Shown in pieces: positions 49,526 through 64,000 of a stretch of 64,000 nucleotides of DNA. Below the pieces are notes generated by a model, which was not told where the DNA came from, did no database searches, and was given only the letters and a program-made list of their open reading frames with translations. Position 1 is the stretch's first letter. Each line of letters begins with the position of its first letter. The position numbers and the translations under genes were made by a program. The DNA lies in contig QANU01047209.1 of assembly GCA_003254905.1 (NCBI GenBank), forward strand, positions 444,695 to 508,694, given 5' to 3'. The DNA is from Nissolia schottii. Taxonomy: Eukaryota > Streptophyta > Magnoliopsida > Fabales > Fabaceae.

Positions 49526-50187
49526 ATCGATCTTGAGTTGAATTGAAGAACAATTTTAACTTTACGTTTCTAATTCTAAGTTTTACATGACATTCTATAT
49601 TTTTTTTATAAAATTATGAATCGATTATTTTGTACATTTTAGTAATTTAAGAAAAATTATTATTTTGAAAGTCAATATGATGGGCATATGTGTTTATTGA
49701 GTTTTGATTGTGAAATTTGTATTTTTTTTATAAGAGATATAATATATTCTATGTATAAGTAAACGTTAATTTTGGTCATTCAAAAGTATAGCAATCTCTA
49801 CATTAATCCTTTAAAAGAATTATCCCAAATTAGTTTCTTAATAATTAAAAATGTCCCAAAATTAGTCTTTTTATATGACTAATGGAGCTATTACTATACT
49901 TTTGAAGAATTAACAAAATCACTACTACTAGACATTTTTAATCATTCAAAAACTAATCTCATAAAATATTTTTGGAGAACTAACATCATACCTTGACTAA
50001 ATCTAGCATCACTACAAAAATGTTCTAGCCCCACCCCGATTCACACTCTTAATTATAGTGGAACATTTATTAATAAAATGAATGTAAAGAGAGTAATGAT
50101 TTCATTGAAAATATAAAATTGTTTTTTATATATATATGAATTTTGTATAACTAAATTTTGGCTTGAATCACTATGCACACCTCTTGT
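49526..50187. other. Intergenic upstream of phospholipase copy 2
   Basis: AT-rich. Around 49760-49990, text of the kind 'caaaattagtctttt... aaaactaatct' occurs in both orientations, typical of degraded repeats. No gene seen. Confidence 0.4.
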
Positions 50188-50195
50188 TATAAATA
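50188..50195 (+). promoter_or_regulatory. TATA box of phospholipase copy 2
   Basis: TATAAATA, 64-71 bp upstream of the chosen ATG at 50259, a normal plant spacing. An in-frame ATG at 50211 lies too near this box to be a likely start. Confidence 0.6.
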
Positions 50196-50258
50196 GTACA
50201 CACTATACACATGCTTGTTGAATCACACAACATATATACACCTCTATCCTGCAATGCA

Positions 50259-51848
50259 ATGGCCACCACAGCTAGCATCTTCTCAAACATGCTCATTGCC
50301 TTCCAACCCAACAACAACCTTCTTTCCCCCAAACTCCAACCACCACCTTCTTCACGACGACCCACAACCACATGCAAGGCCACCCACAACGACCCCTCCA
50401 CCGCCACACTACTCCTCCAGCAACCCTCCTCCAGTGCCACCAATGTCGCACAAGTACTCTACCGGCAACAGCAACAAGCAGACGTCGACATATCGTCTGT
50501 GTGGCGGAAGCTCCACGGGCAGGACAACTGGGAGGGGCTCCTGGACCCAATGGACCCTCTGATGCGGGCGGAGCTGATCCGCTACGGGGAGATGGCCCAG
50601 GCCTGCGCCGACTCCTTCGACTACGACCCTTGGTCCAGGTACTGCGGCAGTTGCAGGTACCCTGCTGACAAGTTGTTCAGCTCCGTCTACTTATCCCACC
50701 TGGGCTACAACCCCACCCGCTACCTCTACGCCACCGCCAACGTCCACCTCCCCGCCTGGATCCAGTCCAGCTTCTCCAAGTGGGCCGACCAGTGGTGGAG
50801 CGACAGGGCCAACTGGATCGGGTACGTGGCAGTCTCCGACGACGAGACCAGCAGGAGGCTCGGGAGGAGGGACATCGCGGTGGTGTGGAGGGGGACGGTG
50901 ACGCACATCGAGTGGGTGGCGGACTGCGAGATCAGCCTCAAGCACATCTCGCCGGAGATTCCTTGCGACGACGGAATGGTGAACGTGGAGACCGGGTTCT
51001 TGCAGCTCTACACCGACAAGGAGCCAGACCGCCGCTTCTGCAAGTACTCCGCCAGGCAGCAGGTGCTTTCGGAGGTGAAACGGCTGGTGGACAAGTACCA
51101 GGAGGAGGAGGAGGTGAGTGTGACGGTGACGGGGCACAGCTTGGGGGCGGCCTTGGCTGTACTGAACGCCTTCGACATAGCGGAGAGCGGGGTGAACGTG
51201 AAGAAGGAGGGGAGCAGCGTGCCAGTGTCGGCGATCACGTTTGCGGGGCCCAGGGTTGGGAACTTGAGGTTCAAGGAGAGGCTGGAGGGCCATCACGGGG
51301 TGAAGGTGCTTAGGGTCACCAACATTCACGACAAGGTGCCCAACGTTCCGGGGTTCTTCGTCAACGAGAATTCGCCCAAGTGGATGCAGAAGTTTTATAT
51401 GTGCTACACACACGTTGGGGTGCACTTGGAGTTGGACCACAACAGCTCCCCCTTCTTGAAACCCCCCCCTGATTTCTTTTGCCCCCACAACCTCGAGGCT
51501 CATCTGCATTTGATTGACGGGTGAGTGACTGTTATATATTTGCCTCTTACTATATATATATATATATTATTCATTCAACTACCTACGTACGTACGTGTTG
51601 CTGACTCATGCATGCATGCATGCATGCGCAGATACCGCGGGAGCAAACATGGATTTGATCCAACGAATAAGAGGGACGTTGCTTTGGTTAACAAGCACTG
51701 TGATTTTGTGAAAGATGAACTGTTGGTGCCACCAGTTTGGTGGCAACAGGTGAACAAGGGATTGGAGAGGACCCCAGACGGACACTGGGTGGCAGATGAG
51801 CGCCCACATATTCTCCATCACTCTGATGATCCCGACTACATATTCTAG
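50259..51848 (+). CDS. Chloroplast-type phospholipase A1 (class 3 lipase), copy 2
   Basis: Predicted 492 aa, paralogue of the gene at 35111. Exon 1 is 50259-51520, exon 2 51632-51848; the 111-bp intron sits at the identical position (LIDG/Y split codon). I chose ATG 50259 (MATTAS) because it matches the MGTTSV start of copy 1 and gives a transit-peptide-like, Pro/Ser/Thr-rich N-terminus. Core motifs: DISSVWRKLHG, DDETSRRLGRRDIAVVWRGT, GHSLG with Ser294, AITFAGPRVGN, NIHDKVPNVPG and HNLEAHLHLIDG. Exon 2 carries the WWQQVNKGLERTPDGHWV segment conserved with copy 1. Like copy 1, exon 1 is very GC-rich. The C-terminus (DDPDYIF) is shorter than that of copy 1. It appears intact; family call is secure, in vivo substrate unknown. 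Confidence 0.93.
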
Positions 51849-52020
51849 TGTGACTAGGCTCATGCACCCACTAGTGTGCCAGACGGACACTACGTATAAT
51901 GTTATGTTACACTTGTTATTTGCGTTTGATAAATATATGTAATTTGGTGGTTATATATATATATATATAGCGCATATTGTTGTGTTAATTATTTTACATT
52001 TTTTCTTACTTTTGAGTTGA

Positions 52021-52294
52021 GTAGCGGAAACCGGGTTGAACGTGAAAGAGGAAGAAGGAGGATGGGAACCGTTGGGAACTCAAGCTGCTTAGGGTTACCA
52101 ACACTCACGACAAAGTGCCCAATAAGGTGCCGGGGTACTTCGCCAATGAGAATCCGAGTTGGTGGCTGCCCTGGTTGCTGCGGAGGCTGTCTTACACACA
52201 TGTTGGGGTACGTGAACTTGAAGTTGGACCACCAGAACCCGACTGCTTTGTTTTGTTACCACAACCTAGAGCCTCATTTGCTTTTGGTTGACCG
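52021..52294 (+). pseudogene. Phospholipase A1 copy 3, remnant of exon 1 end
   Basis: Begins abruptly within the AETGLNVK segment that follows the nucleophile elbow of copies 1 and 2, and runs to the exon 1 donor (TTGACCG/GTGAGT). Recognisable pieces are VTNTHDKVPNKVPGYFANE, SYTHVG and HNLEPHLLLVD. The N-terminus, the GHSLG elbow and the start codon are absent, and at least one frame change is needed against copy 2 (for example around 52080 and after YTHVG). It is a dead third member of the array, lying only 170 bp past copy 2. Confidence 0.88.
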
Positions 52295-53059
52295 GTGAGT
52301 CAAGTGAGTAACTCAACAACTAACATTTATCAACTATTATTCCCACCCAAACTTAGTCAACAATAATCTTAAACAATAATAAAAAAATAAAATTGATGTA
52401 TTTCAAACACTGACGGTAATAACCGTGATGAAAACATATTACTGTCGGATTTATATAGCCGACAGTAATTAGCATCGATGATGACCGATAGTAATGGCGG
52501 TCGACCGAGGAACTGAACTGTTTACTGCTGACTATAATCGACGATAATAATATTCATATTTTATTCTATCTTTTGTCAGTTAATTCCGACACTAATTTGA
52601 ATATATTTTTTTATGTAATTACCGTCGACTACTTTTGACTGTAAAGATAATAATGTTTTTAAAAAAATTATTCTAAATTTCATTCCATTCCCTTCCTAAT
52701 TCCTAAACACACAAAACTCGAACTAATGCACATCACAACATCCAAACTAATGCGCATCCATCATTTCATACATCATAACACAAAATCCAAACTAATTCAA
52801 ATCCATCATTTCATACATCCGAATTTTATTTCATACCAAAAAACAACATCCATCATTCCTGAATACACAAACTCAAACCAATGCACATCACAACCATAAT
52901 CATTTGCCAAAAACTTTAAGACAAAATGTAAAAATTAATGCACATCACAACCAAAATTAAACTAATACATACTAACCCAATTGTAAAAATTGAAACTTTA
53001 AGACAAAATGAGAGAGAAAAACTCACTCCACTTACAGGTGGATAGGTAACACTAGAATC

Positions 53060-53368
53060 TCAATTCTGAGCATTGTTGTTGTTGATGTTAATGGCAATGG
53101 ATGTTGTAGCATAGGATTCAATTTCAACCCCCGGAGGGTTAACCCCATGTTCCAACATAGAAGAAGAGGAAGAAGAAAGGTTAGGGTTTTGAGGGTAAGG
53201 GATGAAATGGGTAGTGTAGGATATGATGATGTTGTTGATGATGAATATGGTGGTGGTAGTGGAGAAGGAGGAGAGGAGGAGAGGGAGAGGGGAGGAAAAG
53301 AGAGAAGAGGAGAAGATAAGAGAAAGAAGAAATGAATGAATGGTGTGTTGTGGGAGAGTGAAATACAT
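53060..53368 (-). CDS. Low-complexity frame inside the CACTA-like element
   Basis: A 102-codon minus-strand frame, Leu/Ser/Pro-rich at first and then Ser-run and Asn-run (SSSSSSMLEHGVNPPGVEIE). It may be the first exon of an internal element gene. No domain recognised; could be spurious. Confidence 0.25.
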   Translation of the reverse strand: MYFTLPQHTIHSFLLSLIFSSSLFSSPLPLLLSSFSTTTTIFIINNIIISYTTHFIPYPQNPNLSSSSSSMLEHGVNPPGVEIESYATTSIAININNNNAQN

Positions 53369-54135
53369 TACTGTCGGTAATTACCGATGATAACTGGAAA
53401 TAGTCTGACTATAACCGCTTTATTGAAACGCTTCGTTTAATTTAAAGGATTACCGTTGGCTTTGTGGCAAACATTTCGACTATACGAAAAAAGTAGCGCG
53501 GTAATTTTGGCAAATTTTCACTTTCGCTACCATCAGATGGTTCCGACGGTAAAGCATCTTGCGCGAGACAATTAGAATGTCTCGCGTGAGTAAGGATAGG
53601 CTTAGGTTTATGGTCGTTACTGTCAGATTCGTCTAACTGTAACAACCCCTTACTCTACATTACCTCCTCCTCGTATACCACTATTGGTTACCACTTCTTT
53701 TTAACTCTGTTATTCACTATCTTAATTTAAATATTTTGTCATTGTTATATTTTATTGTCTTCTTCAATACCATAAACTCAAACGGTACTAAAGAGGACAA
53801 ACAAAACATGCATAGCAATGGCAAAAATATTAAATTAAGACAGTGAGTGACAGAGTCAATAAGAAGTGAGTAACTAATAGTAGTATATAAGGAGGAGTTA
53901 ATGCAGAGCGAAATGATGATAATAAACAAGATTACATCATTAAAACCTAAGCCCTAAACATTAAACCTACATAAAAGTACTAGCTATTACACAACATATA
54001 CAAAACATCATATATTTCCTTCCACCCTAAGTTCGTGACCCACCATCTTGGGTTTCGTCGTTATTACTCCCCCAAGCTGACACCTAACCACCCACCATCT
54101 TGGGCTTTGTCGTTATTACTCCCCCAAGCCGACAC

Positions 54136-54417
54136 CTAATCGTCTAGATTCTTAATGTTGTTGGTCTCGGGGTCGTAATACTTGTTAAGAGAAACCACAC
54201 CCCAATCAAACTCGGGAACAAGATGCTTGACCTGGTCCATCACTGACTCAAAGGCCGCATCCATGGCCTCCTTTAACAGCTTAAGGCAGGCATCATACTC
54301 CTTCTTCATCTCGACAGCCTCGGATGCTTTTTCCTCAATTGTAGCTGTGGCCTTGCCAGCATCCGATTCAAACTTTTTCGCCTCTACTCTGAAACAACCA
54401 ACTGTGCCAACAACCAA
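54136..54417 (-). CDS. Coiled-coil frame inside the CACTA-like element
   Basis: A 93-codon minus-strand frame, Lys/Glu/Ala-rich and probably helical (ATIEEKASEAVEMKKEYDAC), followed by AAFESVMDQVKHLVPEFDW. It resembles C-terminal coiled-coil ends of plant transposon-associated proteins of unknown function. It sits within the element's right half; an acceptor-like site near its start suggests it is a last exon. Confidence 0.35.
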   Translation of the reverse strand: MVVGTVGCFRVEAKKFESDAGKATATIEEKASEAVEMKKEYDACLKLLKEAMDAAFESVMDQVKHLVPEFDWGVVSLNKYYDPETNNIKNLDD

Positions 54418-54963
54418 CAGCTAATAGCGGTGGTGGTGGTGGCAGTGGCGCCAGTGAAACATTTGGAGGAAGATCGCCGATAGTGGAAGTAAGGGAGGGA
54501 GAGTCGGGCGAGCTCTATATATACAATCATTACCATCATATTAATCCAACGGTAATTACGCCGACCACCAAAAAACGTGCGCACGGGGAAACGTTTGTAT
54601 GGGAAAACGTAGGCACGGGAAAACATGCAAAAAAGTTTGAGGCTGTTATCGTCGGTTTTTTCCAACGATAATTGGTTCAATGTTACAAAGGGTAGGGAAA
54701 GGTGTCTCTGCAGATTTTGACCATATTACCGTCAGCCATATCCGACAGCATGCCTTTCGTCTAATGAGGTGCCACTAGGTGCCAACTATTATCGTCAAAA
54801 TTATTGCCGGGTTCTTGTTTCTGACAGTAATCGTTACCAAAATTAATTCGGTTCACCTTAAATGCATTTATCATTGGATTTTTTAGTTTGTTCCGACGGT
54901 AATACCATCAGATTGTTTTCCGACGATAATGTATTGACGGTAATATGCTATTTTCTAGTAGTG

Positions 54964-55551
54964 AGACCCCGCATAATTTTTTGTCTTTTTGTTGTTGCTT
55001 AAAAGTGTTGACCACCTAACATTCTTCTTCTTCTTATTATTTTTAGAGTTTTGCTAACTAATGTCTATCTTACCTTAAAAAAGAGCATTAGTTAAGAAAA
55101 TAAAAATGGTAAGTTTTAAAGTTCTAGCTAATTTTAAGTTTTAATGTGATGGATGTTATTTGTTATTCATAATTTGGTTTATTTTGAAATAAATTTTAAT
55201 AGTATTGCTATTGGTATACCTCAAAGGTTGACATTCTGTGCACACTACACAGAAAATAAATATTACAAAGTAGAGAAACAAACACTATAAAATGGAGAAA
55301 TAAACATTATCAAACACATAAACGAGTAATATTAAACACATATCCATACACGCACAACATAAAGAAACAAACATTATCAAACACATAAATAAACAATATT
55401 AAACACACGCATGCCCTTGTACACATAAATGCATACTTATTTCTCTATTTTGTAATGTTTGTTTCTCTATTTTGTGATATTAACTTTTGAGATATACAAA
55501 TAATATTTTTAAAATTTCAATTGGTCTGACTTAATGCGGTGCACGTGCGCT

Positions 55552-55556
<5 letters not shown>
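54964..55556. other. Intronic/intergenic, AT-rich
   Basis: No gene seen. Around 55250-55410 the words AAACA(C/T)ATAAAC and ACATTATCAAACACATAAA recur several times as a loose repeat. Confidence 0.35.
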
Positions 55557-55611
<55 letters not shown>

Positions 55612-55612
55612 T
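55557..55612. repeat. (TA)n-(CA)n compound microsatellite
   Basis: Roughly 32 bp of TA followed by about 24 bp of CA, directly left of the MITE-like element at 55614. Confidence 0.85.
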
Positions 55613-55613
55613 A

Positions 55614-56173
55614 CAAGGTTGTAAGCTTAAGTAAACTTGTAGAGTCTCAACAAACTCGAATCGTAAACTCGTATGAGTTTACATACATCAAAAAAATCTT
55701 ATAAGCAATATAATTAAGAACTAAACTTGATTAAATATTGTATTTATAATTGAAATTGAATAATGTTAACTTTAAATTAAATTAATGAAAGAAACATCAT
55801 AAAGTACACGTTAATGCATGATACTTAGTGATTGTGTTATACTTTATTCAGTATCTGTATTATTTTATAGTTCAATAAAACATAGTTCAATTATAATAAA
55901 TATATGATAATAGCTAAATATACTCAATATATATTATCTAATATAAACAAAATTAGGTAACTATCTAACAAAGTTACAAAATTTGTATATTTTGAGGCAA
56001 AATCGTAAACTAGTAAGTAAATTTTATTTCGTAAACTGGCTAGTAAAATCGAGAGTTTACTTAAACTCATACTGAGTTTACTAAAAAAGAATTTACGTAA
56101 GTGTTAACTCGTTTTGTGTAGGAAAATTGTAAACTCATAAGAGTTTAGGAGTTAACTCGAGAATTTAACAACC

Positions 56174-56174
<1 letters not shown>
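55614..56174. mobile_element. MITE-like element nested in TA microsatellite
   Basis: The left end reads AGGTTGTAAGCTTAAGTAAACT and the right end, reversed, CGGTTGTTAAATTCTCGAGTTAAC, an imperfect inverted repeat. The interior repeats GTAAACT(C/G) / GAGTTTAC words in both directions and has no coding capacity. Microsatellite TA lies on both outer sides (55557 and 56177). This is reminiscent of rice Micron elements, which insert into (TA)n; family identity is inferred. Confidence 0.45.

Positions 56175-56176
<2 letters not shown>

Positions 56177-56216
<40 letters not shown>
56177..56216. repeat. (TA)n microsatellite
   Basis: About 38 bp of pure TA, immediately right of the MITE-like element. 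Confidence 0.9.
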
Positions 56217-56219
<3 letters not shown>

Positions 56220-56417
56220 AATTTGTAATATATCATGTGATTATAAGCTCGTGTGTTATGAGAAAAACACTTGATAAACACCAAGTTGTTTTGCGTTAGA
56301 ATAGCACCTCTTATACATTAAGGAGTGGAGTTTGGAACTGTCCATTAAAATAACAGACACAGGAAATTAAGTTGATTATTGTGCTTAATTGGCTAAATTT
56401 ATGATGCATGCATGGAG

Positions 56418-56480
56418 ACACCGCGGGAGCCAAGTTGGATTTGATTGGTTTATAATTTGGTGGCAGGAAAGTGAACATCA
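56418..56480 (+). pseudogene. Phospholipase A1 copy 3, remnant of exon 2
   Basis: After an AG acceptor, ACACCGCGGGAGCCAAGTTGGATTTGAT matches the start of exon 2 in copy 2 (ATACCGCGGGAGCAAACATGG...), and TTTGGTGGCAGGAAAGTGAAC matches its WWQQVN part. The middle of the exon is deleted. With 52021-52294 this shows that the dead gene kept its intron position, now 4.1 kb apart. Confidence 0.75.
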
Positions 56481-57267
56481 ACAGAATCAACCATTCATGT
56501 TCGGCTTTTATTTCCATGCCAACCAACATGTGAGACAGTGTTGTGCATATTCTAACGATATGGAAGAAATTGACTGCCCAATTTCGATACAATGATTGTT
56601 CTTGAGATCAAACACCCTAATAGATCTGATATTCATCTTTACTTATCCGACGAATGGTTCGGGGAAGGGGAGGGGGTGAGAGAAACAAAGTTAAATTACA
56701 ACTGCCGCAATTAATTCGCCTCCTTTCCAGCCTCAACCTTATGGCATAATTACATTGTAAAAATCAAAGAATCATTCCAAACGACCTCAATGGGATATGT
56801 TATGTGTTGTAGTCAATTGCTCAGCCGCCACAAGGCCATTCTGAAAAAGTTCCCATGAATTTGATTACATGCCAATTTCACACGTTGACAATCTGCTTGG
56901 TTCAACGTTATACACAAGAAACAAGATTATCAATAACTGAAATCACATATCAACTTATAATTTCATATATATATTTGATACTACTTGCATTGAAACATAG
57001 CAAACATACAAATTGAAGAGTTATAACAGCTCAATTGTAATTAAAAAAACTTTGTTTTCTGCTCTACTGCCAAGAGTTTCTTCAACATAGCAAACCGAAG
57101 CACAATACTCATGTAACTGAAACCCGTGAATAATGCTTGTAGAGTAAGAACAAGACACTACATTTTGGGCATATATCAAAAGTACTTTAATAAAAGTGGA
57201 ATTTTATCTCTACCTTAAGGTACCACCTGAATTCGTAGAGCTTAACAACTGAACCAGAGCAATGAGG
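56481..57267. other. Intergenic between phospholipase relic and glutathione reductase
   Basis: No gene seen; the right part is the likely 3' UTR of the glutathione reductase gene. Confidence 0.5.
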
Positions 57268-61735
<4,468 letters not shown>

Positions 61736-62310
61736 AGCTCTGCACTGTTTCTCCTCCGCTCTCTTTGTTTTTCCCTCTTTAGAGGTTAGCGTAGTCTAAA
61801 TAATTAGGATTTGGATTCTCCTATTTTCTTCTTTAATTATTTTGGGTTTAAAAGGTGGTGATTGATCATGAATTCAAATCTCTCTTATATTCTGTCCAAG
61901 AGGAAAAACTCCAAGTTGGTCTCTTGATCAAATTATTATATGCAAATTTTATAGGCCGCTTTAGTCTCTCTAATTTTTCAGCATTTTAAATGGCGAGGAA
62001 CTTTGGATGTGTTACACTATTTTGTTTCCAAATAAAAGATTTTACATTTTTATTATAATTAAACATTTAAGTTAAGGAAAACTTTTGTCCTGATACATAG
62101 TCAGGACATAATTTTAGATTGTCAAAGACTTGTAAAAAATAGTTACAGTAACTCAAATTGTAGCAACAATACCAAAACCGCTTGATAAGGCAACTCATTG
62201 GCTATTTGGCTTGATTATCTTTTGATTATGATGATGAATAAGGTTACAGAATTTTAATCAAAAAGTAAGGTTACACAAGATTACTGTTGGTACAGTGCAA
62301 AGCAAGTGGT
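61736..62310. other. 5' flank of glutathione reductase and intergenic
   Basis: AT-rich; contains the probable promoter of the divergent-free GR gene (no clear TATA box singled out). No coding sequence. Confidence 0.4.
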
Positions 62311-63040
62311 AACTAAGGTGTGTTAAACGAGCTGGGTCAAAATTATGTCTTTTTTTAGGGTCTAACTTGTTTATGGTCAACCCACAAGCCTAAACAAGTC
62401 AGTCTGTCAACCCGTTTGTATTAAAAAAAAATTAAAATTTTAGTCTATTTTTTATGGTTTTGTGAATAAATATGCGTGGTCATTTTTACCTATTTTTTAT
62501 CGTCTATCTATTAATTAATCGAAAAAATAGTTTAAATGGTTGATTGCGAGATTATATTATCTTTTTTGTTTCTTCAACTATCTTACTTAAAAGATATTAA
62601 ATGCTATCAAATGCTATTTGAAATCGATTCATGAATTAATACAACTTTCATTAATCAAATGACAGCGTATAACATTGACGTGAGTATTGTTATGTTATTG
62701 ATCAAAAACACAATTGGAACTCTTTCTTATAAATTAATCAATAATAAACAAGGTTTGAAACTATATATCAATTTGTAGGGTATAGATACTCATTGAAGGA
62801 ATGAAATATAAAATTTATCAGTATTTATGTCATAACATAATAATATAAATATAGTTAAGTAGTTAAGCATAACAAATAGTTAAACATATTCAATTATAAG
62901 TACAAATAGTTAAACTCTAAACTCTTAAACTCCAAAATAAAATTTTGAATCCAAAATGACTTTTTTTTTTAAATTTTCACAGACCTATTTTTTGTATGTA
63001 AAGTCCATCTATTTAACTGATATCAGAGACTGGACTCATT
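62311..63040 (+). repeat. Interspersed repeat, long member
   Basis: Starts GGTGTGTTAAACGAGCTGGGTC, continues with AGGGTCTAACTTGTTTATGGTCAACCC and ends with AATTTTCACAGACCTATTTTTTGTATGTAAAGTCC. The same words run on the opposite strand at 40010-40285. The 460 or so extra bases in the middle may be an insertion here or a deletion there. Confidence 0.5.
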
Positions 63041-63333
63041 TTGAGAGCCCCAGTGGTAACAAATAGTAATTCGTTCAAGGCCCCAAGGCAAAAGATACAA
63101 CAATTCAAAGCAAGGCTTATCATCGCTAAGAAGAGCACAGTACAATACAAGGATTAGTAGATGCGTAAAGACCCAAACTATGAGCATGATCAGCAAGGAA
63201 ATGGGACATGATTTCCCCTCCTTATAGGCATGAACAAATTTCCCATTGTACCTTTCATGTTTTAATCATGAATGATAGCTTTCATATAAATCACTAGAAT
63301 GAAAACGTGTGAAGACATGAGCAAATCTCACAT

Positions 63334-63690
63334 TCCCCAAACTATCTTCACAATGATATGGCGATTCTTCAAATCAAGACCTCCACTCTCAGTCTCTCTC
63401 GGTTTCGTCAGATGATTCCAAATAACAGGATGAACTACGACGCCTATCCAATGAATTCCACACAAACCCCCTAGTGGCCCTTTCAAGGTTATCATTAATT
63501 CCTTTATTAGAGAGGAGATACATTTCATAGTGTAAATAGGTAAGGCTGAAAGAACCGTATGCGAGAGAGTGATTCTTCTAGTTAGGGAAAGGAATCTGAA
63601 CTTCCAAGAAGACACTCGCCTTTGGGTTTTATTTGGACTTCCATACAGGTAAACTGCCATCGTGGTTATAATTGCAACTGCTTCCATACT
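63334..63690 (-). mobile_element. LINE (non-LTR) retrotransposon fragment
   Basis: Minus-strand reading contains WKFRFLSLTRRITLSHTVLSALPIYTMKC, split here as RFLSLTRRITLSHTVLSAL then PIYTMKC, the hallmark of the C-terminal RT/zf-RVT region of plant L1-type LINEs. It continues with PVIWNHLTKP and SGGLDLKNRHI. Compared with the usual family text, the segment between the Cys and the W(D/N)xLTKPK motif is shortened and rearranged. The endonuclease, most of RT and the poly(A) tail are not seen. It is an old truncated scrap. Confidence 0.75.
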
Positions 63691-64000
63691 TAAAAGTCTT
63701 ATTAGATGTATGATCCTTTTGTTTCCGGTTATCTTATTCGCATGGATTCATGCTACAAGCAGCAAATATGATCCCTCTGCTTGTCTACACTTCCACTTCC
63801 GATGAAATGAATTCAGTCGGTGTTAGTGTAACAAATTCTTGGAATCGCAGGCCTAAACCAAAATAATATTAGCTCATGGGGAAGAGTTACATTTAACACG
63901 CGGAGCTTGCATGGCTAAACCATACATGATTAGCATCTCAAAAGAATGGGCTAACCTCAACGTACAAACTAGCTAATGAGAAAAGGTTGTCCAAGGCAAG

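Larger units (their letters stand above)
52407..54963. mobile_element. CACTA-like DNA transposon, non-autonomous or partial
   Basis: The right end, read on the minus strand, is CACTACTAGAAAATAGC, a CACTA-type terminal repeat. Both arms carry many subterminal copies of (T/C)(G/C)ACGGTAAT / CCGACAGTAAT words in either orientation (52410-52640 and 54640-54950, also 53370-53640), as CACTA elements do. A matching CACTA terminus was not found at the left, so that end is degraded or deleted. No transposase domain is seen. It lies in the intron of phospholipase copy 3. Confidence 0.7.

Noticed and set aside
50010-50022. CACTACAAAAATG upstream of phospholipase copy 2, as the left end of a CACTA element that would have captured the gene
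   Set aside because: It matches the right terminus (CACTACTAGAAAATAGC) only in the first six bases, the three flanking bases differ, and no GACGGTAAT-type subterminal repeats follow it.

Overview
This is a 64 kb window of AT-rich plant nuclear DNA, most likely from a legume. The genes are intron-rich eudicot genes, and the plastid glutathione reductase reads very like the pea enzyme as I remember it. The rest is dense with LTR retrotransposon halves, CACTA and MITE-type DNA elements, a LINE scrap and an endogenous pararetrovirus.

Layout. 1-7.8 kb: repeats and two unrecognised exon-like pieces. 7.87-9.49 kb (+): a five-exon Aux/IAA auxin repressor with domains I-IV but two apparent defects. 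12.7-13.6 kb (+): a short 5' gene piece followed by a 108-bp tandem repeat. 13.96-18.85 kb (-): a 12-exon P-loop kinase of the phosphoribulokinase/uridine kinase family, 311 aa. 18.98 kb (+): tRNA-Asp(GUC). 19.9-24.4 kb (-): an 11-exon F-box/LRR gene, 590 aa, read as FBL17. 24.7-28.35 kb: two Copia halves lying head to head. 31.8-34.5 kb: a Gypsy 5' half. 35.1-37.9 kb (+): a chloroplast-type phospholipase A1 (class 3 lipase), 506 aa. 41.27-49.0 kb (-): a Caulimoviridae fossil holding a 523-bp run of N and flanked by about 523 bp of duplicated host DNA. 50.26-51.85 kb (+): a second phospholipase A1, 492 aa. 52.0-56.5 kb: a third, broken lipase copy whose two exon remnants are separated by a CACTA-like element and other repeats. 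57.27-61.74 kb (-): a 10-exon plastid glutathione reductase, 561 aa. 62.3-64.0 kb: a repeat-family member and a LINE reverse-transcriptase scrap.

The genes share no pathway. The one local family is the phospholipase A1 tandem array, two apparently whole genes and one relic, with the pararetrovirus between copies 1 and 2 and a CACTA element inside copy 3. The strongest candidate for something unusual is the pararetrovirus: it looks like a circularly permuted, terminally redundant genome lying between two roughly 2%-diverged copies of the same half-kilobase of host DNA. Exon boundaries were assigned by eye from splice sites, reading-frame continuity and remembered family sequence; no search was run.
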